A stretch of 6,750 nucleotides of DNA from Thiotrichales bacterium (GTDB lineage: Bacteria > Pseudomonadota > Gammaproteobacteria > UWMA-0217). Of this stretch, positions 1 through 6,685 are shown piece by piece. A program made the translations under genes and the position numbers. Position 1 is the stretch's first letter. Every line of letters starts with the position of its first letter. The notes beneath the pieces are model-generated. The model was not told the origin of the DNA, did not search any database, and worked only from the letters and a program-made list of their open reading frames with translations. The DNA is taken from NCBI GenBank assembly GCA_024763135.1, contig JANTGD010000198.1, positions 1-6,750 on the forward strand. The letters are read 5' to 3'.

Positions 1-84
1 TAAGGTGACCACGAGTTTTTCCGATTCACCATCCACACCAATATCTTACGCGTCTTTTTTGCGCCCAACTGAGGTTTTTAGGTT
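1..84. repeat. Left arm of long inverted repeat (pairs with 6602-6685)
   Basis: Position i of this arm matches the complement of position 6686-i without gaps. Only positions 33 and 45 differ (82 of 84 identical). Homology stops sharply after position 84. The arm begins at the first base of the window, so the true repeat may extend further left. The near identity implies recent duplication or movement, as for inner ends of two oppositely oriented insertion-sequence copies, or a dispersed non-coding repeat. No transposase is visible inside the window, so the family cannot be named. Confidence 0.9.
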
Positions 85-85
85 G

Positions 86-203
86 AAAAACTCTCAGCTG
101 GCACGACCGAGCGTTAATTGTGGCTCAAAATGCTCATTTACTGCGTGTAAACTGCGCTTTTTCTCCAGATTTTGCCTTGTCTCGCACTCACCTGAGAGTT
201 TTT
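86..203. mobile_element. MITE-like 118-bp element with perfect 12-bp terminal inverted repeats
   Basis: The ends aaaaactctcag (86-97) and ctgagagttttt (192-203) are perfect reverse complements. The interior carries a small hairpin (tttac 137-141 with gtaaa 147-151) and no convincing gene. The right inverted-repeat arm passes directly from its end into a 20-base stretch (6584-6603, read on the minus strand) that matches 202-221 at 16 of 20 positions. The left locus therefore looks like the right one plus about 119 bp of insertion. Size, terminal repeats and lack of coding capacity fit a non-autonomous element. I associate this kind of sequence (gtaaatgagcatttt on the minus strand, gtttttcaac-like ends) with insertion-sequence surroundings in proteobacteria, but cannot name a family. 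No clear target-site duplication longer than a TT is seen. Confidence 0.55.
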
Positions 204-359
204 AAACTGCCTGTTAAGGAAGCTCTGATCAATTCGTAACACGGCATCTTGTGGCGCAAAATCGCCTCCTTCTGCATTGCGGATCTTCGCAATAGCCAGC
301 TATTACCTGCAATCCGCGTCTTGATCCGGAACATCTTCAGCGCATTATATGCAGCTTTC
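204..359. other. Non-coding stretch, possible insertion-sequence end remnant
   Basis: No gene is supported between the small element and the stop codon of the aminopeptidase gene. After a TTAA (214-217) comes ggaagctctgatcaattcg (218-236), which resembles the terminus of an IS5-type element. This resemblance is from memory and is tentative. A strong palindrome lies at 279-317. On the minus strand a reading frame runs from the aminopeptidase gene region through to about 188, but it has no recognisable domain and I do not call it a gene. Confidence 0.3.
279..317 (-). other. Stem-loop downstream of the aminopeptidase gene
   Basis: Outer stem gcggat (279-284) pairs with atccgc (312-317). Inner stem gcaatag (289-295) pairs with ctattac (300-306), with a 4-base loop. 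The single inner mismatch becomes a G-U pair only if the RNA is made from the minus strand, the direction of the upstream aminopeptidase gene. There is no T-run after it on that strand, so it is not a classical intrinsic terminator. It could protect the 3' end of the mRNA or be the palindrome of a dispersed repeat. Confidence 0.4.
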
Positions 360-1748
360 CTATCCGGTTGTGGCTGCATAACGCGCCTGCAAAACACCCA
401 ACATCGCGCGCAGTCCCATGGCTTCCCCCCCTTTCGGGTGGCCAGGCCTGGACGCCACGTTCCAAGCCATCACATCAAAATGCAACCAGTCCACTGTGTC
501 AGGAACAAACCGCTGGAGATATAACCCAGCCGTAATCGCTCCCGCATAGGGCGAAGCAGCGGCATTGAGTGTGTCTGCAAACTCGCTCTTGAGTAACCGC
601 TCGTAGGGTGCATGCAGAGGCAACTGCCAGGCAGGGTCTTCTGTATCACTGGCACAACCCTGTACGCTAGCCGCGAGCGTAGGATTGTTACAAAAAAAAC
701 AAGCAATTTCAGTTCCCACCGCGACGCGCGCAGCGCCCGTCAAAGTGGCAAAATCAATGATCAAATCAGGCTCGAGTTCACCTGCTCGTGTCAGCGCATC
801 ACACAGTACTAAGCGCCCTTCGGCATCGGTATTGTCGACCTCCACCGTGAGCCCCTGCCGGGTTTTCAGTACATCGCCAGGGCGAAATGCATTGCCCGAA
901 ACCGCATTCTCTACGGCCGGTATCAAAACCACCAGCTCCACTGGTAATGTGTGACTCATTATCAGCTCTGCCAGCCCCAGCACATGCGCCGCGCCTCCCA
1001 TGTCTTTTTGCATCAGCCGCATGGATTTTGCGGGTTTCAGATCCAACCCGCCACTGTCGAAACAGACGCCTTTACCCACCAGTATCACCCGAGGCCGTCC
1101 AGGCTGCCCCCAGCGCAATTCCAACAAACGGGGAGCATGCGAACTCGCACGCCCCACCGCATGAATGGTGGGATACCCCTGGGCCAACAAGTCTTCCCCC
1201 ACGATTTCACTGAACTCCGCCGTATACTGCTCCGCCAATGCAGCCGTCGCTTGTGCCAAATGTTCGGGCATCATTTCGTTAGGTGGCATGTTGATGAGAT
1301 CACGCACGCGATACAATGCCTCGATTTGCGGCACGACTTCGGCATAGGCTCGCCCCACTACGAGCCGTGGCGCCTCTGCTGACGGTTTGCTTTTGAAACG
1401 TTCGAATCGATACTGTGCCAAGGCCCAGCCCAAACCGAATTGGGCCAGCAAGGAATCACTGTAGCTACCCGTCAGCTGATAGTCGCCCGGCGGCAGGGTC
1501 GTCGCCAGCTCCGCCAGCGCCCAGCGAGCCGCTCCAGCTTCGATTCCTGCCAGGTAAGCGTGCGGGCGACCATTGTCATCGGGTAGCAGACACCATTGTC
1601 CCGCCCCCCCCGTAAACCCTAGCGCTTCTATCCACGCAATGTAGGCAGGTGTTTGCGTGCTTTTCCAGGTGTCCAGCTCTGCTTGCGTGAGCAGATTCAA
1701 AGGCACCGCCGCATCGCTGGTTTCCAATAGCGTAATCCGATTGTCCAA
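360..1748 (-). CDS. Leucyl aminopeptidase family protein (peptidase M17, cytosolic)
   Basis: The 462-residue product is a two-metal cytosolic aminopeptidase of family M17, which removes N-terminal residues during peptide turnover. The C-terminal catalytic domain is complete. VGKGVCFDSGG (224-234) gives metal ligands K226 and D231, K238 is the catalytic lysine, D249 is in KDMGG, and the signature NTDAEGRL (306-313) supplies D308, E310 and catalytic R312. The N-terminal domain is shorter than in E. coli PepA (503 residues), as in the roughly 460-residue relatives annotated as leucyl aminopeptidase family protein, so I assign no pepA symbol. The frame stays open upstream into the antisense of yadG. 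I chose TTG at 1748 because GGAG (1759-1756) lies 7 bases before it and the upstream part does not resemble the family. The gene is divergent from yadG, and its TAG stop abuts repeat sequence. Confidence 0.93.
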   Translation of the reverse strand: MDNRITLLETSDAAVPLNLLTQAELDTWKSTQTPAYIAWIEALGFTGGAGQWCLLPDDNGRPHAYLAGIEAGAARWALAELATTLPPGDYQLTGSYSDSLLAQFGLGWALAQYRFERFKSKPSAEAPRLVVGRAYAEVVPQIEALYRVRDLINMPPNEMMPEHLAQATAALAEQYTAEFSEIVGEDLLAQGYPTIHAVGRASSHAPRLLELRWGQPGRPRVILVGKGVCFDSGGLDLKPAKSMRLMQKDMGGAAHVLGLAELIMSHTLPVELVVLIPAVENAVSGNAFRPGDVLKTRQGLTVEVDNTDAEGRLVLCDALTRAGELEPDLIIDFATLTGAARVAVGTEIACFFCNNPTLAASVQGCASDTEDPAWQLPLHAPYERLLKSEFADTLNAAASPYAGAITAGLYLQRFVPDTVDWLHFDVMAWNVASRPGHPKGGEAMGLRAMLGVLQARYAATTG

Positions 1749-1826
1749 GCGCTTTCTCCACTTATTCGGTGAGGGGCCTATGATACTATGCCTGTCTTTC
1801 AGCTCAGGCCAATTTCCGCACCCCGC
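1749..1826. promoter_or_regulatory. Divergent intergenic region with candidate promoters
   Basis: This short gap must drive both the aminopeptidase gene (leftward) and the yadG unit (rightward) unless transcription enters from outside. Leftward, TTGGCC (1812-1807) and TAGTAT (1788-1783), with 18 bases between, make a fair sigma-70-like pair giving a leader of about 27 bases. Rightward, TATGAT (1779-1784) is a good -10 match but no convincing -35 lies in front of it. The two -10 candidates overlap, so the two directions could compete. This rests on consensus matching by eye only. Confidence 0.3.
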
Positions 1827-2741
1827 ATGAATCTCGCTCTCCGCATCGAAGCACTGCACAAAACCTACCGTGGTGGATTCGAAGCGCTCAAAGGTATCGA
1901 TCTGAGTGTGACCGAAGGTGACTTCTTCGCGCTGCTGGGCCCTAATGGGGCGGGAAAATCCACCACGATTGGCATCATCACCTCTTTGGTACGCAAAACT
2001 TCTGGTCGGGTCTCCATCTTCGATTACGAAATCGATAGCCAACCTTCGCAGGCCAAACGGCTGATCGGCCTGGTTCCTCAGGAATTCAATTTCAATCAAT
2101 TCGAACCTGTGGAAGAAATCCTGCTCAATCAGGCGGGTTACTATGGACTGGGGCGTCGCGCAGCCAAACAACAGGCAGAACACTTTCTAAAAAAACTGGG
2201 ACTCTGGGACAAGCGCGATGTCCAGGCGCGCGACCTCTCCGGCGGGATGAAACGGCGCTTGATGATTGCCCGCGCGATGGTGCATACGCCGCGTATTTTG
2301 ATTCTCGACGAGCCTACCGCAGGAGTCGATATCGAAATCCGCCGTGCCATGTGGGCGTTCATGCAAGAAATCAATAGCAATGGCACGACCATCATCTTGA
2401 CCACGCACTACCTGGAAGAAGCAGAAAACCTGTGCCGCAACGTAGCCATCATCAATGCTGGCAAAATCATTGAGAACACCAGTATGAAAGCCATACTCAA
2501 CAAACTGGATTTCGAAACCTACGTGCTGGACCTCGCAAACCCGCTTCACCAGATGCCGAATATCGAGGGGATTGAAACCAAACTCATTGACCCAGTAACC
2601 TTGGAAGTCGAAGTCGACCAACGCACCAACCTCAACTGGGTATTTTGCGAACTAAACCGCTTAGGAATCGCAGTGAGCAGCCTGCGCAATAAGCATAATC
2701 GCTTGGAAGAACTGTTTCTCCATCTTACTCAGGCCGCTTGA
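1827..2741 (+). CDS. yadG: ABC exporter ATP-binding protein YadG
   Basis: This 304-residue ATPase is the energy-coupling subunit of an ABC-2 exporter, with YadH encoded 3 bp downstream as its membrane partner. Visible motifs are Walker A GPNGAGKST (38-46), Q-loop Q85 in VPQEFNFN, signature LSGGM (137-141), Walker B ILILDEP (157-163), D-loop AGVD (165-168) and switch H194 in TTHYLEEAE. The sequence closely follows E. coli YadG through to the C-terminal RNKHNRLEELF. The substrate of YadGH is not established. An in-frame ATG at 1788 would add 13 residues. I prefer 1827 because its N-terminus (MNLALRIEALHKTY) aligns with E. coli YadG, and because 1788 lies just after a -10-like TATGAT. Neither start has a strong ribosome binding site. 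Confidence 0.93.
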   Translation: MNLALRIEALHKTYRGGFEALKGIDLSVTEGDFFALLGPNGAGKSTTIGIITSLVRKTSGRVSIFDYEIDSQPSQAKRLIGLVPQEFNFNQFEPVEEILLNQAGYYGLGRRAAKQQAEHFLKKLGLWDKRDVQARDLSGGMKRRLMIARAMVHTPRILILDEPTAGVDIEIRRAMWAFMQEINSNGTTIILTTHYLEEAENLCRNVAIINAGKIIENTSMKAILNKLDFETYVLDLANPLHQMPNIEGIETKLIDPVTLEVEVDQRTNLNWVFCELNRLGIAVSSLRNKHNRLEELFLHLTQAA

Positions 2742-2744
2742 TTC

Positions 2745-3518
2745 ATGACCCCCTCGGAACAGCTCCACGCATTAGCGACGATCCTGGTCAAAGAAATCCT
2801 GCGATTTTCACGCATTTGGTTGCAAACCATCCTCCCCCCTGCCATCACCACCGGACTCTATTTCGTAATTTTCGGCGGCTTGATCGGACCGCGCATCGGT
2901 GAGATGGAAGGTTTCTCCTACATGGAGTTCATCGTTCCCGGACTCATTATGATGAGTATCATCACAAACGCCTATGCCAACGTAGTTTCCAGTTTTTACA
3001 TGGCCAAATTCACCCACAGCGTGGAAGAAATGCTGGTCTCACCCGTGCCAAACTATATTATTCTGTTGGGCTACACCGCTGGGGGGATCGCACGCGGGCT
3101 AGCGGTGGGCTTGGTGGTCACCGTGGTCTCACTGTTTTTCAGCGAACTCCAGGTACAGGACTTCGGCATCAGTATCAGCATCGCGTTCCTGACTGCGGCG
3201 CTGTTCTCGCTGGCAGGCTTCATTAATGCCGTCTATGCAAAGTCCTTTGACGACATTTCAATCATTCCGACCTTTGTGCTGACTCCGCTCACCTACCTGG
3301 GGGGCATTTTCTATTCGGTCGCGATGTTACCCAACTTCTGGCAGCAAGTTTCCCTGCTAAACCCAATTCTGTATATGATCAATGCTTTCCGCTACGGACT
3401 GTTAGGGGTATCGGACATTCCCGTCGGCATATCGTATATTATTATTTGTGGATTTATTTTCGTTTTGTTTTTAGTCTGTCTCTACCTGCTCTCCACAGGT
3501 AAAGGCATACGTGACTGA
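2745..3518 (+). CDS. yadH: ABC-2 type transporter permease YadH
   Basis: This 257-residue inner-membrane permease is almost exactly the length of E. coli YadH (256). About six hydrophobic segments are visible, near residues 27-47, 61-81, 104-133, 143-163, 172-195 and 229-250. Family blocks include MEFIVPGLIMMSIITNAYAN (60-79), FDDISIIPTFVLTPLTYLGG (168-187) and LNPILYMINAFRYGLLG (205-221), the last being the conserved ABC-2 permease region. It begins 3 bp after the yadG stop with little ribosome-binding sequence of its own, so it is probably translated by coupling to yadG. Together the pair should form a homodimeric-type exporter (two YadG, two YadH). The transported substrate is unknown. Confidence 0.94.
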   Translation: MTPSEQLHALATILVKEILRFSRIWLQTILPPAITTGLYFVIFGGLIGPRIGEMEGFSYMEFIVPGLIMMSIITNAYANVVSSFYMAKFTHSVEEMLVSPVPNYIILLGYTAGGIARGLAVGLVVTVVSLFFSELQVQDFGISISIAFLTAALFSLAGFINAVYAKSFDDISIIPTFVLTPLTYLGGIFYSVAMLPNFWQQVSLLNPILYMINAFRYGLLGVSDIPVGISYIIICGFIFVLFLVCLYLLSTGKGIRD

Positions 3519-3556
3519 TAGCCCCGCCTTCCCGAGAATACCAAAGGTTCTGCCGC

Positions 3557-4867
3557 ATGCGTACGTCAGACAACTTAAGCAGTGAAACCATCCGTTGGTT
3601 CCGCGATGCGGCCCCCTATATCAATGAACACCGGGGCTGCTGTTTTGTGGTGTACTTTTCGGGTCAGTTGGTCGAAAGCGCACAGTTTGACCGGCTCATT
3701 CACGATCTGGGACTCATGCATGCACTGGGAATCAAACTGATCCTTATCAATGGTGCACGTCCTCAAATCGCCCAACGAATCGCCAAGGAAGGCATCGCAC
3801 CGAGTTACTCACATGGCCTGCGCGTAACCGATGCCCAAACGATCGACTTCGTTCTGGAAGCGGTTGGTCGGTTGCGCGTGATGATCGAATCCAAACTGTC
3901 TCTGAGCCTGGCCAATACCCCGATGTCCGGAAGCCGTTTGCGGGTCGCCAGTGGCAACTACATCACTGCGCGCCCCATGGGTATCCTCGACGGCATCGAT
4001 TTCCAACATACCGGGCAAGTGCGTAGAATCGACACCCAGGCGCTCTGTCAGTTGCTCGACCTGGAGCATTGTATCCTGCTGTCACCGTTGGGCTACTCAC
4101 CCACCGGCGAAGTCTTCAACCTGAGTTCAGAAGAAGTTGCAACGCAAACCGCAATCGCCTTGCAGGCCGATAAGCTCCTACTCCTCAGCGATACCCCGGT
4201 GCAGCCTCAGCTCCCCCCCCAAGTCGACCATCACCGCGCGTCAAAATTAATCACAGAGGGTACGCTCCCCACTGAATTGAGCGTGCATTTGCAAAACTCA
4301 ATCACTGCCATCAAACAGGGGGTCAAGCGCTGTCACATTATCGATAGTCAGCTCGATGGCGGAATTTTGCAGGAGCTGTTTACGCGCGACGGCATTGGCA
4401 CGCTCGTTTCAAACGACGAATATGAAGGGCTGCGGCAAGCAACGATCGATGATGTTGCGGGGATTTTGCAACTGATTAAGCCAATGGAGAACAACGGCAC
4501 CCTGGTGCGCCGTTCACGCGAACAACTGGAGCTGGAAATCGAACACTTTTGGGTCATTGAAAGGGACGGCAAAATCATCGCCTGTGCTGCGCTCTACCCC
4601 TTTTCCGATGAAAAAATGGCTGAAATCGCCTGTATAGCGGTCGACCGAGCCTATCGTAGACAAGGGCGCGGCGATACCCTGCTGAAATTCCTGGAGCAAC
4701 AGGCCCGATCTCAAGGTTTGAAGCGCCTGTTTGTCCTTTCCACACAGACTCTACACTGGTTTCGGGAGCATGGTTATGAGCCGGGAGCGCTCAAGCAACT
4801 GCCTGTAGCACGCGCCTCTCTGTATAATTTTCAACGTCAATCAAAAATATTCATCAAAACCCTGTGA
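3557..4867 (+). CDS. argA: Amino-acid N-acetyltransferase (N-acetylglutamate synthase) ArgA
   Basis: This 436-residue enzyme acetylates glutamate from acetyl-CoA, the committed first step of arginine synthesis in the cytoplasm. It has the classical ArgA architecture and length (E. coli 443). Residues about 25-285 form an amino-acid-kinase-like domain (GIKLILINGARPQ 58-70; SPLGYSPTGEVFNLS 176-190), which in this family binds the feedback inhibitor arginine. Residues about 292-436 form a GNAT domain with the acetyl-CoA loop in RRQGRGDTLL (367-376) and the ArgA-typical end LYNFQRQSKIF (422-432). The ATG at 3557 is preceded by AAGG (3544-3547) 9 bases upstream. It lies 38 bp after yadH with no terminator between, and overlaps cpdA by 4 bases. 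No ARG box was identified, so regulation beyond allosteric inhibition is unclear. Confidence 0.95.
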   Translation: MRTSDNLSSETIRWFRDAAPYINEHRGCCFVVYFSGQLVESAQFDRLIHDLGLMHALGIKLILINGARPQIAQRIAKEGIAPSYSHGLRVTDAQTIDFVLEAVGRLRVMIESKLSLSLANTPMSGSRLRVASGNYITARPMGILDGIDFQHTGQVRRIDTQALCQLLDLEHCILLSPLGYSPTGEVFNLSSEEVATQTAIALQADKLLLLSDTPVQPQLPPQVDHHRASKLITEGTLPTELSVHLQNSITAIKQGVKRCHIIDSQLDGGILQELFTRDGIGTLVSNDEYEGLRQATIDDVAGILQLIKPMENNGTLVRRSREQLELEIEHFWVIERDGKIIACAALYPFSDEKMAEIACIAVDRAYRRQGRGDTLLKFLEQQARSQGLKRLFVLSTQTLHWFREHGYEPGALKQLPVARASLYNFQRQSKIFIKTL

Positions 4868-5631
4868 CTGCACCCATCCAGCTTTTACAGATTACCGACT
4901 TGCATATTGCTGTGCCGCCCCGATGTTACGCTGGGGATCAGATTTCGACAGATGAGAGCCTGGCATGGGTACTGACACAGCTTCGCGAGCAACCGCGTGA
5001 TTTCCTGCTCTGCACAGGAGATCTGGTCAATCAGCCTAGCCAGAAATCTTACCAGCGTCTGGGCGAGGTGCTCAGTGTCTTACCAGACCCTGTCTATTGC
5101 CTGCCAGGGAACCACGACAGCCTCCCGCTGGCGCAACACGCAACCCAGGCGTTTCCCCTGATCCGCTGGGACACCTGTCTGATCCGGGATCAGTGGTTGA
5201 TTCTCATGCTCGATTCACATCGTGAAAACGAAGTGCCAGGTTACCTGAGCGATACCCAATTAGGGCTACTCAGAAAACAGCTCGAATTACATCCGGACAA
5301 ACACGTATTGATCTGTCTGCATCATCACCCCATCCCCATCGGCAGCACTTGGCTCGACTTGCAGATTGTCCAGAACCGTGAGGCATTGCTGCAAATCGTT
5401 GCTCAATCGCCACAGGTCCGGGGCGTTTTGTGGGGGCATATTCACCAGGCATTTCACCAGCAATACGGAGGGATAGAATGGATCGGTTCACCATCGACCT
5501 GTTTCCAATTCAAACCCCGCGAACCGGACTACGCGATTGACACATTGCCTCCGGCCTATCGGCGTCTGACATTGCATCCCAACGGTAAGATCGAAACCGA
5601 GGTGATTTATTGTGAACTTCCAGCGCACTGA
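4864..5631 (+). CDS. cpdA: 3',5'-cyclic-AMP phosphodiesterase CpdA
   Basis: This 255-residue class III metallophosphoesterase should hydrolyse cAMP to AMP and so lower signalling through the cAMP receptor protein. All the metal-binding blocks are in order: D12 and H14 in TDLHI, D53 in GDLV, N83-H84 in PGNHDS, H154 in LHHHP, and H192/H194 in GHIHQ. The tail GSPSTCFQFKP (208-218) is characteristic of CpdA rather than of other members of the superfamily. It is somewhat shorter than E. coli CpdA (275). The GTG start overlaps the argA stop as GTGA, and no ribosome binding site is visible in the AT-rich sequence before it, so translation is probably coupled to argA. Confidence 0.92.
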   Translation: MTAPIQLLQITDLHIAVPPRCYAGDQISTDESLAWVLTQLREQPRDFLLCTGDLVNQPSQKSYQRLGEVLSVLPDPVYCLPGNHDSLPLAQHATQAFPLIRWDTCLIRDQWLILMLDSHRENEVPGYLSDTQLGLLRKQLELHPDKHVLICLHHHPIPIGSTWLDLQIVQNREALLQIVAQSPQVRGVLWGHIHQAFHQQYGGIEWIGSPSTCFQFKPREPDYAIDTLPPAYRRLTLHPNGKIETEVIYCELPAH

Positions 5632-5667
5632 TTTTGTCTTAGAGCAAAACAAGATCAAAACACGCTC

Positions 5668-5673
5668 GGGAGG
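5668..5673 (+). promoter_or_regulatory. Ribosome binding site of sirB1
   Basis: GGGAGG lies 6 bases before the GTG at 5680. It is the clearest ribosome binding site in the rightward unit and fixes the start of sirB1 at GTG rather than at a later codon. Confidence 0.75.
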
Positions 5674-5679
5674 CTAATA

Positions 5680-6504
5680 GTGGAACTGGCAAAAGAACTT
5701 ACCCAGTATCTCAATCAATCATCTGCAGATGTCTTTGAAGCCGCGCTACTCGTAGCGCGGCACGCCAACCCTTCACTCGACATCCACAACTATAAAACAA
5801 TCCTTGATCAGTGGGGTGACGAACTCTATGACCGCTTGGGTTCAATCGAAACCCAACGCGACCAGATTGCGGTTCTCAACCGCTTTGTCTATAAAGAATT
5901 GCACTTCAGCGGCAATCATCAAAATTACTACGATCCGCGCAATAGTCTGATCAATGAAGTCATAGAGCGACGTACCGGCATCCCGCTGACCTTGTCTATT
6001 GTCTACATGGAGCTGGCACGTCGCGTCGGCATTGAGCTGGAAGGGACCTCCTTTCCGGGGCATTTTCTGGTCAAGCTGCCATTGGCAGAAGGTCTCGTGG
6101 TGCTCGATCCGTTCAATAAAGGAATCAGCCTGGGCGAAGACGACCTCAAACAAATCCTCATCAACACCAAGCTGACGCCCAATGAAACGCTGCTGAAAAG
6201 CGCACTGAGATCACCAACACCTGCCGAAACCATCGTTCGCATGCTGCGCAACTTGAAAATCGTTTATCAGAAACAGGGGGAAAAATCAGCCGAGCTGGAG
6301 ATTCTCAATCTCATGCTGGAAATCGATCCCGATCTGATGGAAGAACTCCGGGAACGTGGCCTGTTATTGCGTGAACTCGAATGTGCGCACTCTGCATTGG
6401 ACGACTTGATCCGCTATCTCGCCAATAGTGAAAGTGAAGCGCATGTGGACAGCATTCGCACCGCTATCCTTGAATTGCAACGCAACCTCACACCATTGCA
6501 TTGA
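5680..6504 (+). CDS. sirB1: SirB1 family protein (transglutaminase-like, TPR C-terminus)
   Basis: This 274-residue protein is about the length of E. coli SirB1/YchA (269). The central block (about 85-145) is the SirB1 signature: NSLINEVIERRTGIPLTLSI (88-107), then GTSFPGHFLV (122-131) and VLDPF (141-145). It belongs to the transglutaminase-like fold. H127 and D143 fit the usual His and Asp positions, but the region where the nucleophile cysteine would sit reads GIPLTLS. The only cysteine is C235, near the C-terminus. The C-terminal part (about 180-250) is helical and TPR-like. The protein is therefore probably a binding or scaffold protein rather than a protease; the family's role is poorly known. 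It starts with GTG after a strong ribosome binding site, 48 bp downstream of cpdA, and appears to end the transcription unit. Confidence 0.9.
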   Translation: MELAKELTQYLNQSSADVFEAALLVARHANPSLDIHNYKTILDQWGDELYDRLGSIETQRDQIAVLNRFVYKELHFSGNHQNYYDPRNSLINEVIERRTGIPLTLSIVYMELARRVGIELEGTSFPGHFLVKLPLAEGLVVLDPFNKGISLGEDDLKQILINTKLTPNETLLKSALRSPTPAETIVRMLRNLKIVYQKQGEKSAELEILNLMLEIDPDLMEELRERGLLLRELECAHSALDDLIRYLANSESEAHVDSIRTAILELQRNLTPLH

Positions 6505-6530
6505 CGTCGCAACTCGAATGAGTCGCCCGA

Positions 6531-6559
6531 CCACCCTGCCCCAAGTCCTGGCGGGGTGG
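6531..6559 (+). terminator. G+C-rich hairpin after sirB1, possible terminator
   Basis: Arms ccaccctgcc (6531-6540) and ggcggggtgg (6550-6559) pair over 10 positions with one G-U, around a 9-base loop, 26 bp after the sirB1 stop. A further imperfect pairing of atgag (6518-6522) with ctcat (6564-6568) may extend the stem. No T-run follows, so if it terminates transcription it is not a textbook intrinsic terminator. It could also stabilise the 3' end of the mRNA. Confidence 0.4.
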
Positions 6560-6601
6560 TATGCTCATGCTCCCGAAACGCAGTTCGTTAACCGGCTGTT
6601 G

Positions 6602-6685
6602 AACCTAAAAACCTCAGTTGGGCGCAAAAAAGACGCGTAACATATTGGTGTGCATGGTGAATCGGAAAAACTCGTGGTCACCTTA
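6602..6685. repeat. Right arm of long inverted repeat (pairs with 1-84)
   Basis: This is the reverse complement of 1-84 with two substitutions (6641 and 6653) and no gaps. Towards the genes, strict homology ends at 6602, but 6584-6603 still matches 202-221 at 16 of 20 positions when read in the opposite direction, beyond the small element inserted at the left. Outwards, 6686-6750 cannot be compared because its partner would lie left of position 1. That stretch contains no recognised gene. Confidence 0.9.

Noticed and set aside
5..205. Plus-strand 66-residue frame across the left repeat arm and the small element
   Set aside because: It crosses the boundary between two separate repeat elements, has no ribosome binding site and no recognisable domain, so it is most likely fortuitous.
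188..397. Minus-strand 69-residue frame overlapping the end of the aminopeptidase gene
   Set aside because: It starts in another frame inside the aminopeptidase gene and runs into the MITE-like element. No family is recognised. It may be read-through of a repeat.
1749..2183. A 145-residue N-terminal extension of the aminopeptidase frame, open on the minus strand to 2183
   Set aside because: It lies wholly antisense to yadG and its upstream region, does not resemble M17 N-termini, and a well-placed GGAG precedes the TTG at 1748.
2187..2621. Minus-strand 144-residue frame within yadG
   Set aside because: It is antisense to a gene with every ABC ATPase motif intact and shows no independent domain.
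4206..4220. Run of C in argA as a possible frameshift site or sequencing error
   Set aside because: The ArgA frame reads through without interruption from the kinase-like domain into the GNAT domain, so there is no sign of a frameshift. A similar C run in the aminopeptidase gene near 1602-1609 is also in frame.
5632..5650. Small ttttg/caaaa inverted repeat between cpdA and sirB1
   Set aside because: The 5-pair A+T-rich stem is too weak to count as a terminator or regulator.
6428..6640. Plus-strand 70-residue frame starting inside sirB1 and ending in the right repeat arm
   Set aside because: It overlaps the well-supported end of sirB1 in another frame, crosses the hairpin and the repeat boundary, and has no ribosome binding site.
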